Source: Syntrophus sp. (in: bacteria) (GTDB lineage: Bacteria; Desulfobacterota; Syntrophorhabdia; Syntrophorhabdales; Syntrophorhabdaceae). Taken from it: a stretch of 41,664 bases of DNA. Where the stretch lies: NCBI GenBank assembly GCA_013824835.1, contig PNOM01000017.1:1-41664 (forward strand), in the 5' to 3' direction. Below the pieces are notes generated by a model. It saw nothing but the letters and a program-made list of their open reading frames with translations, made no database searches and was not told the origin of the DNA. Both the position numbers and the translations under genes were made by a program. Below, one piece after another: positions 26,540 to 35,098 of the stretch (position 1 is the stretch's first letter; each line of letters begins with the position of its first letter).

Positions 26540-26673
26540 TAAGAATCACGATTGTCCCATTAATTCTATTGTTATGTTGCGAAGCAAAGGAGTGCACACA
26601 GCATATGTGAAGGGGTTGGCTGTTACGTGCGGCCAGGGCATCCAAGAATCGAATCAGAGAGGAGGCAGCAGAT

Positions 26674-27225
26674 ATGAAAGCTACCCAACAATTAAAGAAC
26701 GAACATGAGGGCGTGAAGATCATGCTCAATATTTTGGGAAAGGTGTGTCAAAAACTGGAGACGACTGGAAATGTGGGTAAAGATCACTTCGAAGGTATCC
26801 TTGAGTTTTTAAAAGTTTTCGTGGACAAATGCCATCACGGGAAAGAGGAAGAACTATTGTTCCCAGCATTAGAGGCTGCGGGGGTTCCCAAAGATGGGCC
26901 CATCGCTGTCATGCTCCAGGAACATGCATTGGGCAGAGCTTATGTTAAAACTATAGGCGAAGCCTTTGTCTTCTATATGATAGGTGACAAATCCTCGCCT
27001 GAAGATATTATTAAGAATGCCCACGCCTATATTTCATTACTGAATGTCCACATTGAAAAGGAAAATAACGTTCTTTTTGTTATGGCAGACAAGCTTTTGT
27101 CAGAAGAAAAACAGGATGAATTATTCGAAGGGTTTGAGCAAATCGAAGCGGAGCGAATTGGTGTCGGCAAGCATGAAGAATTTCACCATTTGCTTGAGCA
27201 ACTTAGCGGAATATATTTGAACTGA
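26674..27225 (+). CDS. Hemerythrin-like domain protein
   Basis: The 183-residue four-helix protein has the diiron ligand pattern of bacterial hemerythrin HHE proteins: LKNEHEGVKIML (His), KCHHGKEEELLFPAL (H-H...E), LQEHALGRAYV (His) and LNVHIEKENNVLFVMAD (H-x3-E). Such proteins bind O2 or NO, or repair iron-sulfur centres. AGAGGAGG before the ATG is strong. The flavodiiron gene begins 13 bases after the stop, a frequent and functionally sensible pairing in anaerobes. Confidence 0.93.
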   Translation: MKATQQLKNEHEGVKIMLNILGKVCQKLETTGNVGKDHFEGILEFLKVFVDKCHHGKEEELLFPALEAAGVPKDGPIAVMLQEHALGRAYVKTIGEAFVFYMIGDKSSPEDIIKNAHAYISLLNVHIEKENNVLFVMADKLLSEEKQDELFEGFEQIEAERIGVGKHEEFHHLLEQLSGIYLN

Positions 27226-27238
27226 TGAGGAGGACGTC

Positions 27239-28429
27239 ATGGCTTTTAGAATTAAAGATAATATTTCATGGATCGGAAAGATTGACTGGGAATTAAGAAA
27301 ATTTCACGGAGAGGAATATTCGACTCATCGCGGCTCAAGTTATAACTCTTATCTTGTAAGAGATGAGAAAACAGCCCTCATTGATACCGTATGGGGAAAG
27401 TTTTCCGGTGAATTTGTGGAGAACTTGAAAAAAGAGATCCCTCTGGAAAAGATCAATTTTGTAATTGCCAATCATGCTGAATCGGACCACAGCGGTGCAT
27501 TACCCGAATTGATGCGCCATATTCCCGATACACCAATATACTGCACATCCAACGGATTGAACTCTCTGAAAGGCCATTACCATCAGAACTGGAATTTTAA
27601 AGTGATGAAAACAGGTGACAAACTTAGCCTCGGATCAAAGGAACTGATATTTATTGAAGCGCCCATGCTCCACTGGCCCGACTCCATGATGTCGTATCTC
27701 GCCGGCGACAATATTCTCTTCAGTAACGATGCCTTTGGTCAGCATATTGCGTCGGAACTCATGTATAACGATCTGGTAGATCAGGCGGAATTGTTCCAGG
27801 AAGCCATCAAGTACTACGCAAACATCCTGACGCCTTTCAGCATGCTCGTTGATAGAAAGATCAAGGAAGTCGTTGCCTTGAATGTGCCGGTAGACCTGAT
27901 TTGTCCAAGCCATGGCGTCATATGGAGGAAAGACCCACTGCAAATAGTGAATAAATACGCGCAATGGGCAGGCAACTATGCTGAAAATCAGATTACCATT
28001 ATTTACGACACCATGTGGGATGGAACCAGGAGAATGGCGGAAGCCATAGCAAAGGGAGCAACGGAAGCGGATCCAACGGTAACCGTCAAATTGTTTAATA
28101 TTGCCAGATCTGACAAAAACGATGTGATCACGGAAGTCTTTAAGTCAAAGGCAATCCTGGTCGGGTCTCCCACCATAAATCAAGGCATCCTTTCTGCGTC
28201 GGCTGCCATTCTGGAAGAAATCAAGGGTTTGAAATTCAAGAACAAGAAAGCAGCAGCCTTCGGCAGTTACGGTTGGAGCGGGGAGTCGGTAAAAGTAATA
28301 TCGAATAGGCTTACAGAAAGCGGATTCCAACTCTTGAATGATGGAATAAGAGAAAAATGGAATCCAAGCGCTGAGTCGGTTGAAAACTGCATTCGTTTTG
28401 GAAAAGAGGTGGCATTGGATCTGAAATAG
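27239..28429 (+). CDS. fprA: Flavodiiron protein (O2/NO reductase)
   Basis: This 396-residue protein has a beta-lactamase-like diiron domain and a flavodoxin domain. Diiron ligands are visible in NHAESDHSGALPE (H-x-E-x-D-H), PMLHWPDSM, FSNDAFGQH and CPSHGVIWR. The FMN-binding half starts with ITIIYDTMWDGTRRMAEAI and has LVGSPTINQGILSA. It reduces O2 to water or NO to N2O in the cytosol, using electrons from rubredoxin or a flavoreductase. It sits 13 bases after the hemerythrin gene with GAGGAGG upstream, so both are probably one transcript. Confidence 0.96.
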   Translation: MAFRIKDNISWIGKIDWELRKFHGEEYSTHRGSSYNSYLVRDEKTALIDTVWGKFSGEFVENLKKEIPLEKINFVIANHAESDHSGALPELMRHIPDTPIYCTSNGLNSLKGHYHQNWNFKVMKTGDKLSLGSKELIFIEAPMLHWPDSMMSYLAGDNILFSNDAFGQHIASELMYNDLVDQAELFQEAIKYYANILTPFSMLVDRKIKEVVALNVPVDLICPSHGVIWRKDPLQIVNKYAQWAGNYAENQITIIYDTMWDGTRRMAEAIAKGATEADPTVTVKLFNIARSDKNDVITEVFKSKAILVGSPTINQGILSASAAILEEIKGLKFKNKKAAAFGSYGWSGESVKVISNRLTESGFQLLNDGIREKWNPSAESVENCIRFGKEVALDLK

Positions 28430-28546
28430 TACTTAAATGGTGGGTAGAAGAATGGCCCGACAATTCGTCCGGTGGATGTGCTCAAATTGGTGTATCATTG
28501 AACCCCGGCGCAAGGCTCATTAATTTTTTCTGAAAGGAGAAAAAAC

Positions 28547-28864
28547 ATGAATAATGAAGTAATGCCAAATTCCTTAGTTGATATGGTGAATTATCAAAAA
28601 GACGCTGTTGTCAGTAAAACTGTTATTGAGAAGAATACCGGGACGGTTACGGTATTTGCCTTTGGCATGGGTCAGGGATTAAGCGAGCACACAGCTCCCT
28701 TCGATGCTCTGGTTCAGGTTCTCGACGGAGAGGTAAAAATCAGAATCTCCGGGAAACCATTTAATTTGAAACAAGGCGATATAATTATAATGCCCGCTAA
28801 TGAACCGCATGCCTTAAAAGCTGTCAGTAATTTTAAAATGTTGTTAACGATGATCAGATCATAG
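28547..28864 (+). CDS. Cupin-domain protein
   Basis: The 105-residue single-cupin protein has the two cupin blocks in reduced form: LSEHTAPFDALVQVLDGEVKI and KQGDIIIMPANEPHALKA. Usual metal ligands are partly present (His in SEHTAPFDA, His in EPHAL). Small cupins of this kind often occur next to redox-defence genes, but their reaction is unknown. AAAGGAG precedes the ATG. It is co-directional with fprA after a 117-base gap. Confidence 0.85.
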   Translation: MNNEVMPNSLVDMVNYQKDAVVSKTVIEKNTGTVTVFAFGMGQGLSEHTAPFDALVQVLDGEVKIRISGKPFNLKQGDIIIMPANEPHALKAVSNFKMLLTMIRS

Positions 28865-28876
28865 TTAATTTAAAGT

Positions 28877-28905
28877 GAACGGTGGTATTAACGCACTTAC
28901 CGTTC
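28877..28905 (+). terminator. Hairpin between the cupin and SnoaL-like genes
   Basis: GAACGGT (28877-28883) pairs perfectly with ACCGTTC (28899-28905). It sits 13 bases after the cupin stop and just before the next ribosome site. No T-run follows, so it may be an attenuator or an mRNA-processing hairpin. Confidence 0.4.
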
Positions 28906-28926
28906 GGAAGAAGAGGATGGCTAATA

Positions 28927-29343
28927 ATGAAGGAAGGCGGTGCCCCGAGTGAAAACAAGGCGATGATGGAACGCTTTTTGAGGGATCTGGACGAAGACAT
29001 CGGTGCTATAGACAAGTTTTTATCCCCCGATTGCCAAACGCATCTTCCCGGGAGCAATCTTCCGGTAGACCGGGAAGGATTCAAGATGTTCGTGTGTATG
29101 CTCTACACGGCCTTCCCTGACCTTCATCATGAAATAGAACACCAGATTGGAGAAGGAGAGAAAGTGGCCAGTCTCGTAACTGTTCGAGGTACGCACAAGG
29201 GTGATTTTCAGGGCGTGCTCCCAACAGGGAGACAGGTGACATTTACTGACATCATCATGGCCCGTATAGAGGACGGTAAATTAATAGCCTTGTGGGCTCA
29301 ATTCGATGTATTGGGCCTGTTAAACGAGCTTGGGGCGGGGTAA
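28927..29343 (+). CDS. SnoaL-like polyketide cyclase/ester cyclase-family protein
   Basis: The start ATG at 28927 is preferred because AGAGGA lies 9 bases before it; a GTG at 28882 falls inside the hairpin. The 138-residue protein has the NTF2-like SnoaL outline: FLSPDCQTHLPG, MLYTAFPDLHHEIEHQIGEGEKVASLVTVRGTHKGDF, PTGRQVTFTDIIMARIEDGKL, and WAQFDVLGLLNELG. The family holds cyclases, isomerases and many proteins of unknown function. It is the last of the five-gene run; 29344-29512 holds no gene. Confidence 0.85.
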   Translation: MKEGGAPSENKAMMERFLRDLDEDIGAIDKFLSPDCQTHLPGSNLPVDREGFKMFVCMLYTAFPDLHHEIEHQIGEGEKVASLVTVRGTHKGDFQGVLPTGRQVTFTDIIMARIEDGKLIALWAQFDVLGLLNELGAG

Positions 29344-29512
29344 AGAAGATGCTAATTATGTTCCGGCTCAACTTTATGTTACCCTCTTCTTCTCATGGTA
29401 ATCATTCATCATAGAGCATTTTTTATTGTCAGCATTCGTAGGTGGAAGCGATAAAATCCAATCTGATAATAACGAGGATAAAGCATTAGTTTTCTGCGCA
29501 AGCAAACAGGGA

Positions 29513-29938
29513 TTATCTTCCTGCAATTACGCTTAAAAACGTATTGGGATCAACAACCCTGATTCCCTTATATTCCTTTAGGTCTGTGAGGTGATGGTAC
29601 CCGGAAACGACATAATCCGCACGGCATTCTATGGCACAGGCAAGAATCTTGTTGTCGTCCGGATCGTCCGCTATCACATCTACCTCCAGGGTTCCGGGGG
29701 TAATAGTGACAATTTCTTCAAGAGCTTTTATGAACCGCCCAATCTCCTTCGGAGAGGACTTATGTATTTTTGTGAGCTTGGGCCTAAGAAGAGTTCTTTC
29801 AATCTCCGTGACGATTTGCGGGGAAAGAAAAATATCGACCTGACCCGTTTTCACCAAAGATAATATTCTGGCCGGTTTTCCTCCGGACACCAGGTAGGCG
29901 CTTACAGCTACGTTGGTGTCGACAACTATCTTGATCAT
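29513..29938 (-). CDS. PIN-domain toxin with one altered acidic site
   Basis: The 141-residue PIN-fold protein (COG1569-like) has Asp7 in VVDTNV, Glu45 in PQIVTEIERTL and Asp94/95 in ADDPDDNKILACA, three of the four metal-binding positions. The fourth motif, normally V-S-G-D-x-x-L, reads VSGYHHLTDL with Tyr114 (codon TAC, one base from GAC). PIN toxins are RNases that cut tRNA or mRNA. The substitution suggests weakened or lost activity, unless Asp119 compensates. It begins 5 bases after the AbrB-like antitoxin, the usual toxin-second order. Confidence 0.88.
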   Translation of the reverse strand: MIKIVVDTNVAVSAYLVSGGKPARILSLVKTGQVDIFLSPQIVTEIERTLLRPKLTKIHKSSPKEIGRFIKALEEIVTITPGTLEVDVIADDPDDNKILACAIECRADYVVSGYHHLTDLKEYKGIRVVDPNTFLSVIAGR

Positions 29939-29943
29939 CGTTT

Positions 29944-30222
29944 TTAAGCTTTAACCCTTTTATTGCTCCGCACCTCCCGGATTGCTTCTTCAATCAGTTT
30001 TTCTACTTTCTCCGGGTCTTCGCCTTTCATTTTCTCGTGTATGGCATCAAACATCTTCCAGACTTCCGCCTTTCCTTTGTCTATGACGGTCTTGGGGCGA
30101 ACAATAATTTCGGAACCCCTGACCTGAAAATCAATAATGTCCCCCTCCTTAATGTTTAGTGACTCCCTTATCTCTTTGGGAAAGGTAACCTGCCCACTTC
30201 TTAGAACTTTTGCCCAGGGCAT
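29944..30222 (-). CDS. AbrB/MazE-type antitoxin (SpoVT-AbrB fold)
   Basis: The preferred start is ATG at 30222, with AAAGGAGG ten bases upstream; an in-frame ATG at 30252 would add ten residues and lacks such a site. The 92-residue protein opens MPWAKVLRSGQVTFPKEIRE, LNIKEGDIIDFQV and SEIIVRPK, the swapped-hairpin AbrB DNA-binding domain. A charged C-terminal helix follows that would bind the PIN toxin. It is expected to autorepress from the very strong promoter at 30281-30308. Confidence 0.9.
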   Translation of the reverse strand: MPWAKVLRSGQVTFPKEIRESLNIKEGDIIDFQVRGSEIIVRPKTVIDKGKAEVWKMFDAIHEKMKGEDPEKVEKLIEEAIREVRSNKRVKA

Positions 30223-30280
30223 AAAGGTTTCGCCTCCTTTAACGTTTTGCATAATTTTGAAATTATGTATTTATGTAATT

Positions 30281-30308
30281 ATTATAACTTATATAACAGC
30301 CCTGTCAA
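30281..30308 (-). promoter_or_regulatory. Consensus promoter of the PIN/AbrB operon
   Basis: On the minus strand, TTGACA (30308-30303) and TATAAT (30286-30281) are both perfect, with a 16-base spacer. AATTATGTATTTATGTAATT just downstream (30260-30279) is an imperfect dyad with two ATGTA repeats, a plausible antitoxin operator. Confidence 0.8.
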
Positions 30309-30403
30309 GCCTATTCCATTTGATGACAAATAACCGAAAGGCTTCAAAGAAGTGGGGGGATTTGATAGGGGTAACAACAGGTTTAAGTCCAGATAAGTTG
30401 TTG

Positions 30404-30557
30404 GAGCATGGTGTCGGGTCTTCCTAAGCAAACCGTCGTGAGGCGAGGAAGCACGGTCTTTTGCATACATGCAAAAGTTCCGAAGCCGAACGGGAGCGAT
30501 TGAAGCCGCTGGAGCGGAAAGAGCGTGTTTGCGTGGAATATCCCGACACAGATGCTC
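30404..30557. other. Multi-branched inverted-repeat element, 154 bases
   Basis: The ends pair in four successive blocks: GAGCAT/ATGCTC (30404, 30552), GTGTCGGG/CCCGACAC (30411, 30542), TTCC/GGAA (30421, 30535) and GCAAAC/GTTTGC (30428, 30527). Within the enclosed junction are ACCGT/ACGGT (30432, 30453), a perfect CTTTTGCAT-AC-ATGCAAAAG hairpin (30458-30477), and TTCCG/CGGAA (30478, 30515) enclosing AGCG/CGCT. This is the shape of a folded RNA with a closing stem and three arms. A small AACAAC/GTTGTT hairpin adjoins it (30373-30402). It lies between the nfnB-like stop and the TA promoter in the 30223-30594 gap. Confidence 0.6.
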
Positions 30558-30594
30558 ATCCTGCCCGCCCTCTGAGGAGTTACAAACTTTTTTG

Positions 30595-32013
30595 TTAAGG
30601 TTTCTTGCTCAAAAACTCATGCATTGAACGGGCGGCCTTTCGTCCTGCCCCCATGGCAAGGATTACGGTGGCTGCGCCGGTTACAATATCTCCTCCTGCC
30701 CAGACGCGGTCCCGTGTTGTCTTGCCTGTCTCCTGGTCTGCCACAAGGGTTCCGCGCCGTGTGGTGTCAAGCCCGGGGGTTGTCGCAGGTACAAGGGGAT
30801 TCGGACTGTTTCCTATTGCACAGATTGCCGCGTCCATGGGAATCCGGAAATTGGAATCTGGCATCTCAACGGGCCGTCTTCGGCCTGATGCATCAGGCTC
30901 TCCCAACTCCATACGTATACATTCGATCTCCTTGAGCCACCCATTCTCGTCCCCGATATAGGCTACGGGAAGGGTCAGCATATTAAAGACAACACCCTCT
31001 TCCTCTGCATTCTCACTTTCCTCTGCGCGGGCAGGAAGCTCAGCATGGGAACGTCTGTATATGATCCGCGCATCACTCGCACCCATGCGCAGGGCCGTTC
31101 GCGCTGAATCCATGGCCACGTTTCCACCCCCCACCACTGCGACTCGGGCATGTTTTTTTATGGGAGTAGCAGAACCGGGGTAAAGGTATCCCTGCATAAG
31201 GTTCATTCTCGTCAGATATTCATTTGCAGAATAGACACCATTTAAATTTTCTCCTGGAATATCCATGAACCACGGAAGTCCCGCCCCTGTACCGATAAAT
31301 ATCGCATCATACTCCTCAAGCATCTCATCTATTGACCGCGTCTTGCCCACTACATAATCCGTAACGACCTTGACCCCCAGTTTTTTCACATATTCCACTT
31401 CCCGGGCAACAATCTTCTTGGGAAGCCTGAACTCCGGAATACCGTAAGTCAATACGCCTCCTGCCTTATGGAGGGCCTCAAAAATGGTAACCTCATGGCC
31501 GAGGAGTACCAGATCCCCTGCAACGGTTATCCCTGCAGGCCCTGAGCCGACTACCGCGATCTTTTTCCCCGTTGGTTTTGCCTTCGGAGGCATCTCTATC
31601 TCGCTCTGTTCCGCTTCCCAATCAGCAAGAAACCGCTCCACCCGGCCTATAGCGATCTCGCCGCCCTTATTCCTCAATATACACTGGGATTCGCACTGGC
31701 TTTCCTGGGGGCAGACCCTCCCGCAGACTGCGGGCAGACAGTTCTTCTCTTTAAGGCGTTTAATGCCGGAAGCAAAATCACCTTTTACCACAAAGGACAT
31801 GAAGCCCGGAATATCGATCTCTACAGGGCACCCTGTTACGCACCGCGGTTTTTTGCACTGAAGGCACCGCTTTGCCTCTGTCATGGCGATCTCCGCGGTA
31901 TAGCCGAGGGCCACTTCGTTAAAGTTGTGGCGCCGTTCCTCTGGAGATTGTTTCGGCATATCATTACGGTTTAAATCAATTTTTGATGGTTTCTCAGGAT
32001 TCATGATTGGCAT
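30595..32013 (-). CDS. nfnB: NfnB/GltD-like NADPH-binding flavoprotein
   Basis: The 472-residue protein resembles the small subunit of glutamate synthase and NfnB. The N-terminal iron-sulfur region has CLQCKKPRCVTGCPVEIDIP and CLPAVCGRVCPQESQCESQC. FAD binds at VVGSGPAGITVAGDLVLLG and AGGVLTYGIPEFRLPK. NADPH binds at VAVVGGGNVAMDSARTALRMGA, followed by YRRSHAELPAR and a C-terminal GGDIVTGAATVILAMGAGRK. No large glutamate synthase subunit is nearby and an NfnA-like gene precedes it, overlapping by 13 bases, so Nfn-type bifurcation is the likelier role. Last gene of a five-gene operon. Confidence 0.88.
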   Translation of the reverse strand: MPIMNPEKPSKIDLNRNDMPKQSPEERRHNFNEVALGYTAEIAMTEAKRCLQCKKPRCVTGCPVEIDIPGFMSFVVKGDFASGIKRLKEKNCLPAVCGRVCPQESQCESQCILRNKGGEIAIGRVERFLADWEAEQSEIEMPPKAKPTGKKIAVVGSGPAGITVAGDLVLLGHEVTIFEALHKAGGVLTYGIPEFRLPKKIVAREVEYVKKLGVKVVTDYVVGKTRSIDEMLEEYDAIFIGTGAGLPWFMDIPGENLNGVYSANEYLTRMNLMQGYLYPGSATPIKKHARVAVVGGGNVAMDSARTALRMGASDARIIYRRSHAELPARAEESENAEEEGVVFNMLTLPVAYIGDENGWLKEIECIRMELGEPDASGRRRPVEMPDSNFRIPMDAAICAIGNSPNPLVPATTPGLDTTRRGTLVADQETGKTTRDRVWAGGDIVTGAATVILAMGAGRKAARSMHEFLSKKP

Positions 32014-32858
32014 TTCCCCTCTTTATGAACTGCCGGTTTTGGTGCACTCTTTCTGAAATAGAGCGTTTCTTCATCCACATATGCCTTTCTCCGTGCAAGA
32101 AATTCCTTCCAATCAACCTCGTGTCCGTTAAATTCAGGACCATCCACACAGGCAAACTTCATCTTGTTGCCTACGGTTACACGGCAGACACCGCACATGC
32201 CGGTCCCGTCAATCATAATAGGATTAAGATTGACAATTGTTTTTATTCCCAAACTTTTCGTTATCTCTGATGTATGGGCCATAAGAAAGGTGCAGCCATT
32301 CACGATAATCATGTCCGGAGGGCTCGCAAGACCGTTAATAATATCCGTGATGCGGTTGACATGGCCCTTCATGCCGAGGCTCCCGTCCCGGGTTATGGTG
32401 AATATTCTTTCCGAGAGGGGAATAAACCTGTTCAGCCAGTAGATGAGATAGGAGCTCCTCGCTTCAAGAACGGTCAGCACCTTATTCCCCGCCTTTTTCA
32501 GCTCCTTGATTACAGGGTACATACTCCCTATGCCGTAACACCCTGAAACGCACATGACGGTGCCGAAATTACTGATCTCCGTAGGATTGCCCAAGGGGCC
32601 CACGCAGGTCGGTATCGTATCTCCGCTCTTGAGACATGCAAGGGTGCCCGTAGAAGCACCGACCTCCATAAAGATAATCGATATAGTGCCCTGTTCTTCG
32701 TCCCAGTCAGCAACAGACAGGGGAATCCGTTCGCCTTCCTCTTCTGCGCGAAGGATAACAAACTGGCCGGGTCTTATCTTCGCGGCTATTTCAGGGGCTT
32801 CCACAACAAGGAGGTGCATGTTTGGAACGACCATCTCTCTTTTTATCACTCTATTCAT
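32001..32858 (-). CDS. nfnA: NfnA-like ferredoxin-NADP reductase subunit (FAD, [2Fe-2S])
   Basis: The 285-residue protein is of the PyrK/NfnA type. IRPGQFVILRAEEEGERIPLS is the FAD-binding strand (R-x-P-L-S/T-like), VGPLGNPTEIS and CVSGCYGIGSMYPVIKEL the NAD-binding loop. The C-terminal TGMCGVCRVTVGNKMKFACVDGPEF binds a [2Fe-2S] cluster (C-x2-C...C). In NfnAB this subunit binds NAD(H) and the partner binds NADPH and ferredoxin. It overlaps the NuoG-like gene by 4 bases upstream. Confidence 0.9.
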   Translation of the reverse strand: MNRVIKREMVVPNMHLLVVEAPEIAAKIRPGQFVILRAEEEGERIPLSVADWDEEQGTISIIFMEVGASTGTLACLKSGDTIPTCVGPLGNPTEISNFGTVMCVSGCYGIGSMYPVIKELKKAGNKVLTVLEARSSYLIYWLNRFIPLSERIFTITRDGSLGMKGHVNRITDIINGLASPPDMIIVNGCTFLMAHTSEITKSLGIKTIVNLNPIMIDGTGMCGVCRVTVGNKMKFACVDGPEFNGHEVDWKEFLARRKAYVDEETLYFRKSAPKPAVHKEGKCQS

Positions 32859-35098
32859 ATGGCCCCCCTATTTGAACCGGAGATTAACTCAATCCTCTCC
32901 TCGATCGCCTTCATTCCCTTTACCACAGCCTCAAGAGGAATACCCCTGTAGTTGAATTGGCCTTGCTTCCTCATCTTCGGAGCGCCTTTCGGAGTTTTCA
33001 TTTTTACGTCAATACGCGAGAATTCGAGTCTCTTCTTAACTCCAGGAAATCCTTTGATGGTTTTTGCAATCTCCTTCTGGACAGACTGAACCTGGGCATA
33101 CTTCATTACCCCCTTCTTTATCCGCTCCCCGATTGCATTGAGTATCCACCAATCCGGTTTTGCTGACCTGTAGGGCTCTACCGCCTTATTAACCGGCAGG
33201 ATTCTCCCTTCCCCATTGATGACAGTCCCTGAAGATTCGGTAAAGAGGGCAGCAGGGAGCAGGAGGTCCGGTCTGCGCTGAGATTCAGAGGGCAAGGCAT
33301 TCTGGTATATGAGATAGTCGCAGTCAGGAAGGGAATCAAGGTCTGAAACGCCTACGGCATAAATCACGGTACAACCTTTTGTAAGATCGAATTTTGAAAG
33401 ATCCCCCTTGACCCCTTCGGCCTGTCCATTTTCATTGATAATGGCGCCGGTCTTTATACCGTGGAATGCACCCATGGCAAGCATACCCTTCAGGTTTGAG
33501 TAAGGGTGGGCAACGATGATATCCCAACCCCCTTTCTCCTTCACCTTGAGGAGCTTTTCGATGATTTCTGTTCTTTGAGGGGCTGCAAGGAGCCCTGGCC
33601 CTGCGATAATCACCTTCCTTGTTGACTTTTTAAATATGCCCTGTATCCCTGCAATATCCTTTTTCCAGGTCGGAAAAAGCGGGGCGGCACCCTGGGCGGA
33701 CGCGCCTGTGAGAAGGCCCACAAGGGCGGACCATTTCTCTGTGCCGCAGGTAAAGGCCATTTCGGAGAGCATATCGAGATTTGTGTCGCAAGAATTAATG
33801 GTAACAAGGACGGCCCCTCTCTGGGCGGCCTTTTTTGTGCCAATACCGATAGGCGCGTAATCATAGGTGGAATCAAATCCGATGGCGAGAACTGCCTCTG
33901 CATCGTCGATTACATCAAAGGCACTTGACTGGCTGACGAGGTTGACAAATGGTCCTGTATCAGCGCCAAGGTCATAGAGCAAAGGAGAGCCTATCTGGTC
34001 CGAACCTATGATCTGCCTTGCAAACTGCTGGGCAACAAAGAGATCTTCATTGGTAAGCTGGGGAGAGACCATCATGAGAAAACTGTCAGGCTTGACCCCT
34101 GCAAGCCGCTCCGCTGCCTCTGCTATGGCCTCATCCCATGAAATATCATTATATCCAAGAGGGGTTATTCGCTGCGGAACAGGGATGCGAAAAGAGCTAT
34201 GGACATATTCAGGAACAGCAAAGCGCCCTTTCACACAGATAAAGCCATGGTCAAGGGCTGAGTTATAGTCAGGGAGCACGTCCAGGACCTCGCTTTTTCT
34301 GACCTGGAGTTTAAGGGTACACCCCACAGGACAATATACGCAGGTTGTCGCAACTTCTTTATCAGGCTTCCCATACCACTTGCTCGTTTTCGTACTCAAG
34401 GCGCCGGTAGGACATACGGTGACACAGGCCCCGCAAAACTCGCACCCCGCTTCCAGATGGGTGCGGTCAAAGGCGGGCCCCACGGTGGTAATCTTGCCCC
34501 GCTGTTTGAAACTGAGCGTCCCGTTGAGGCGCACGGAGTTGCATACCCGGACGCAGCGTCCGCAGAGGATGCAGAGATTATAGTCCCTGTCATAAAAGGG
34601 GTCATTCTTCTCTACGGGAAAATTCCTGTAGTAGACAGGATAGGAGGTTTCGGTGAGGCCGATCCGTTCCGTCACCTGCTGAAGCTCGCAGCGCGTGTCA
34701 TTCGGACAATACCTGCACCCTGTAATCACCCCTGCCTTGCGGATTGTGCCCTGATAATCCTTGCATTCGTCCTGTTCAGTGCAGAAAAGACAGCTTGCAG
34801 GGTGTTCGGAGAGGAGGAGCTTAAGTACCTCCTGCCGTAAAGTCCTGATTTCGCCGGTGTCGGTGCGGATGACCATCCCGTCTTCCACAGGGGTTGTGCA
34901 TGAAGTGGGGAAGCCTCTCAGTCCGTCTACTTCTACCACGCATAAACGGCAGGCGCCGTAAGAGGGCAGATGCTCCATGGCGCAGAGGGATGGTATGTAG
35001 ATATTGTGTGTCCGGGCAGCTTCCAGGATTGTAAGGTGTGGACGTACCTCAACCGTTCTGTTGTCAATGGTGATGGACAGTTTCTTCTCTTTTGTCAT
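32855..35098 (-). CDS. NuoG-like iron-sulfur/molybdopterin-fold subunit
   Basis: This 747-residue protein is rich in clusters: [2Fe-2S] (CAMEHLPSYGACRLC), His-Cys (HPASCLFCTEQDEC), TGCRYCPNDTRCEL, two ferredoxin motifs (CILCGRCVRVC, CEFCGACVTVCPTGA) and a CVYCPVGC...GFICVKGR cluster. The C-terminal half has the molybdopterin-oxidoreductase fold. The catalytic Cys or Sec of formate dehydrogenases is missing: the region after LTNEDLFVAQQFAR has no Cys or in-frame UGA. No hydrogenase H-cluster motifs occur. It is therefore probably a NuoG/HndD-type electron wire rather than a dehydrogenase. It overlaps neighbours on both sides by 4 bases. Confidence 0.85.
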   Translation of the reverse strand: MTKEKKLSITIDNRTVEVRPHLTILEAARTHNIYIPSLCAMEHLPSYGACRLCVVEVDGLRGFPTSCTTPVEDGMVIRTDTGEIRTLRQEVLKLLLSEHPASCLFCTEQDECKDYQGTIRKAGVITGCRYCPNDTRCELQQVTERIGLTETSYPVYYRNFPVEKNDPFYDRDYNLCILCGRCVRVCNSVRLNGTLSFKQRGKITTVGPAFDRTHLEAGCEFCGACVTVCPTGALSTKTSKWYGKPDKEVATTCVYCPVGCTLKLQVRKSEVLDVLPDYNSALDHGFICVKGRFAVPEYVHSSFRIPVPQRITPLGYNDISWDEAIAEAAERLAGVKPDSFLMMVSPQLTNEDLFVAQQFARQIIGSDQIGSPLLYDLGADTGPFVNLVSQSSAFDVIDDAEAVLAIGFDSTYDYAPIGIGTKKAAQRGAVLVTINSCDTNLDMLSEMAFTCGTEKWSALVGLLTGASAQGAAPLFPTWKKDIAGIQGIFKKSTRKVIIAGPGLLAAPQRTEIIEKLLKVKEKGGWDIIVAHPYSNLKGMLAMGAFHGIKTGAIINENGQAEGVKGDLSKFDLTKGCTVIYAVGVSDLDSLPDCDYLIYQNALPSESQRRPDLLLPAALFTESSGTVINGEGRILPVNKAVEPYRSAKPDWWILNAIGERIKKGVMKYAQVQSVQKEIAKTIKGFPGVKKRLEFSRIDVKMKTPKGAPKMRKQGQFNYRGIPLEAVVKGMKAIEERIELISGSNRGAI

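Noticed and set aside
30595..32013. Glutamate synthase small subunit acting in nitrogen assimilation
   Set aside because: No large GltB subunit nearby; the overlap with an NfnA-like gene favours the bifurcation role, though the fold alone cannot exclude it.
32855..35098. Reading the NuoG-like gene as a formate dehydrogenase or [FeFe]-hydrogenase
   Set aside because: No Cys or Sec at the formate dehydrogenase site and no H-cluster cysteine motifs.
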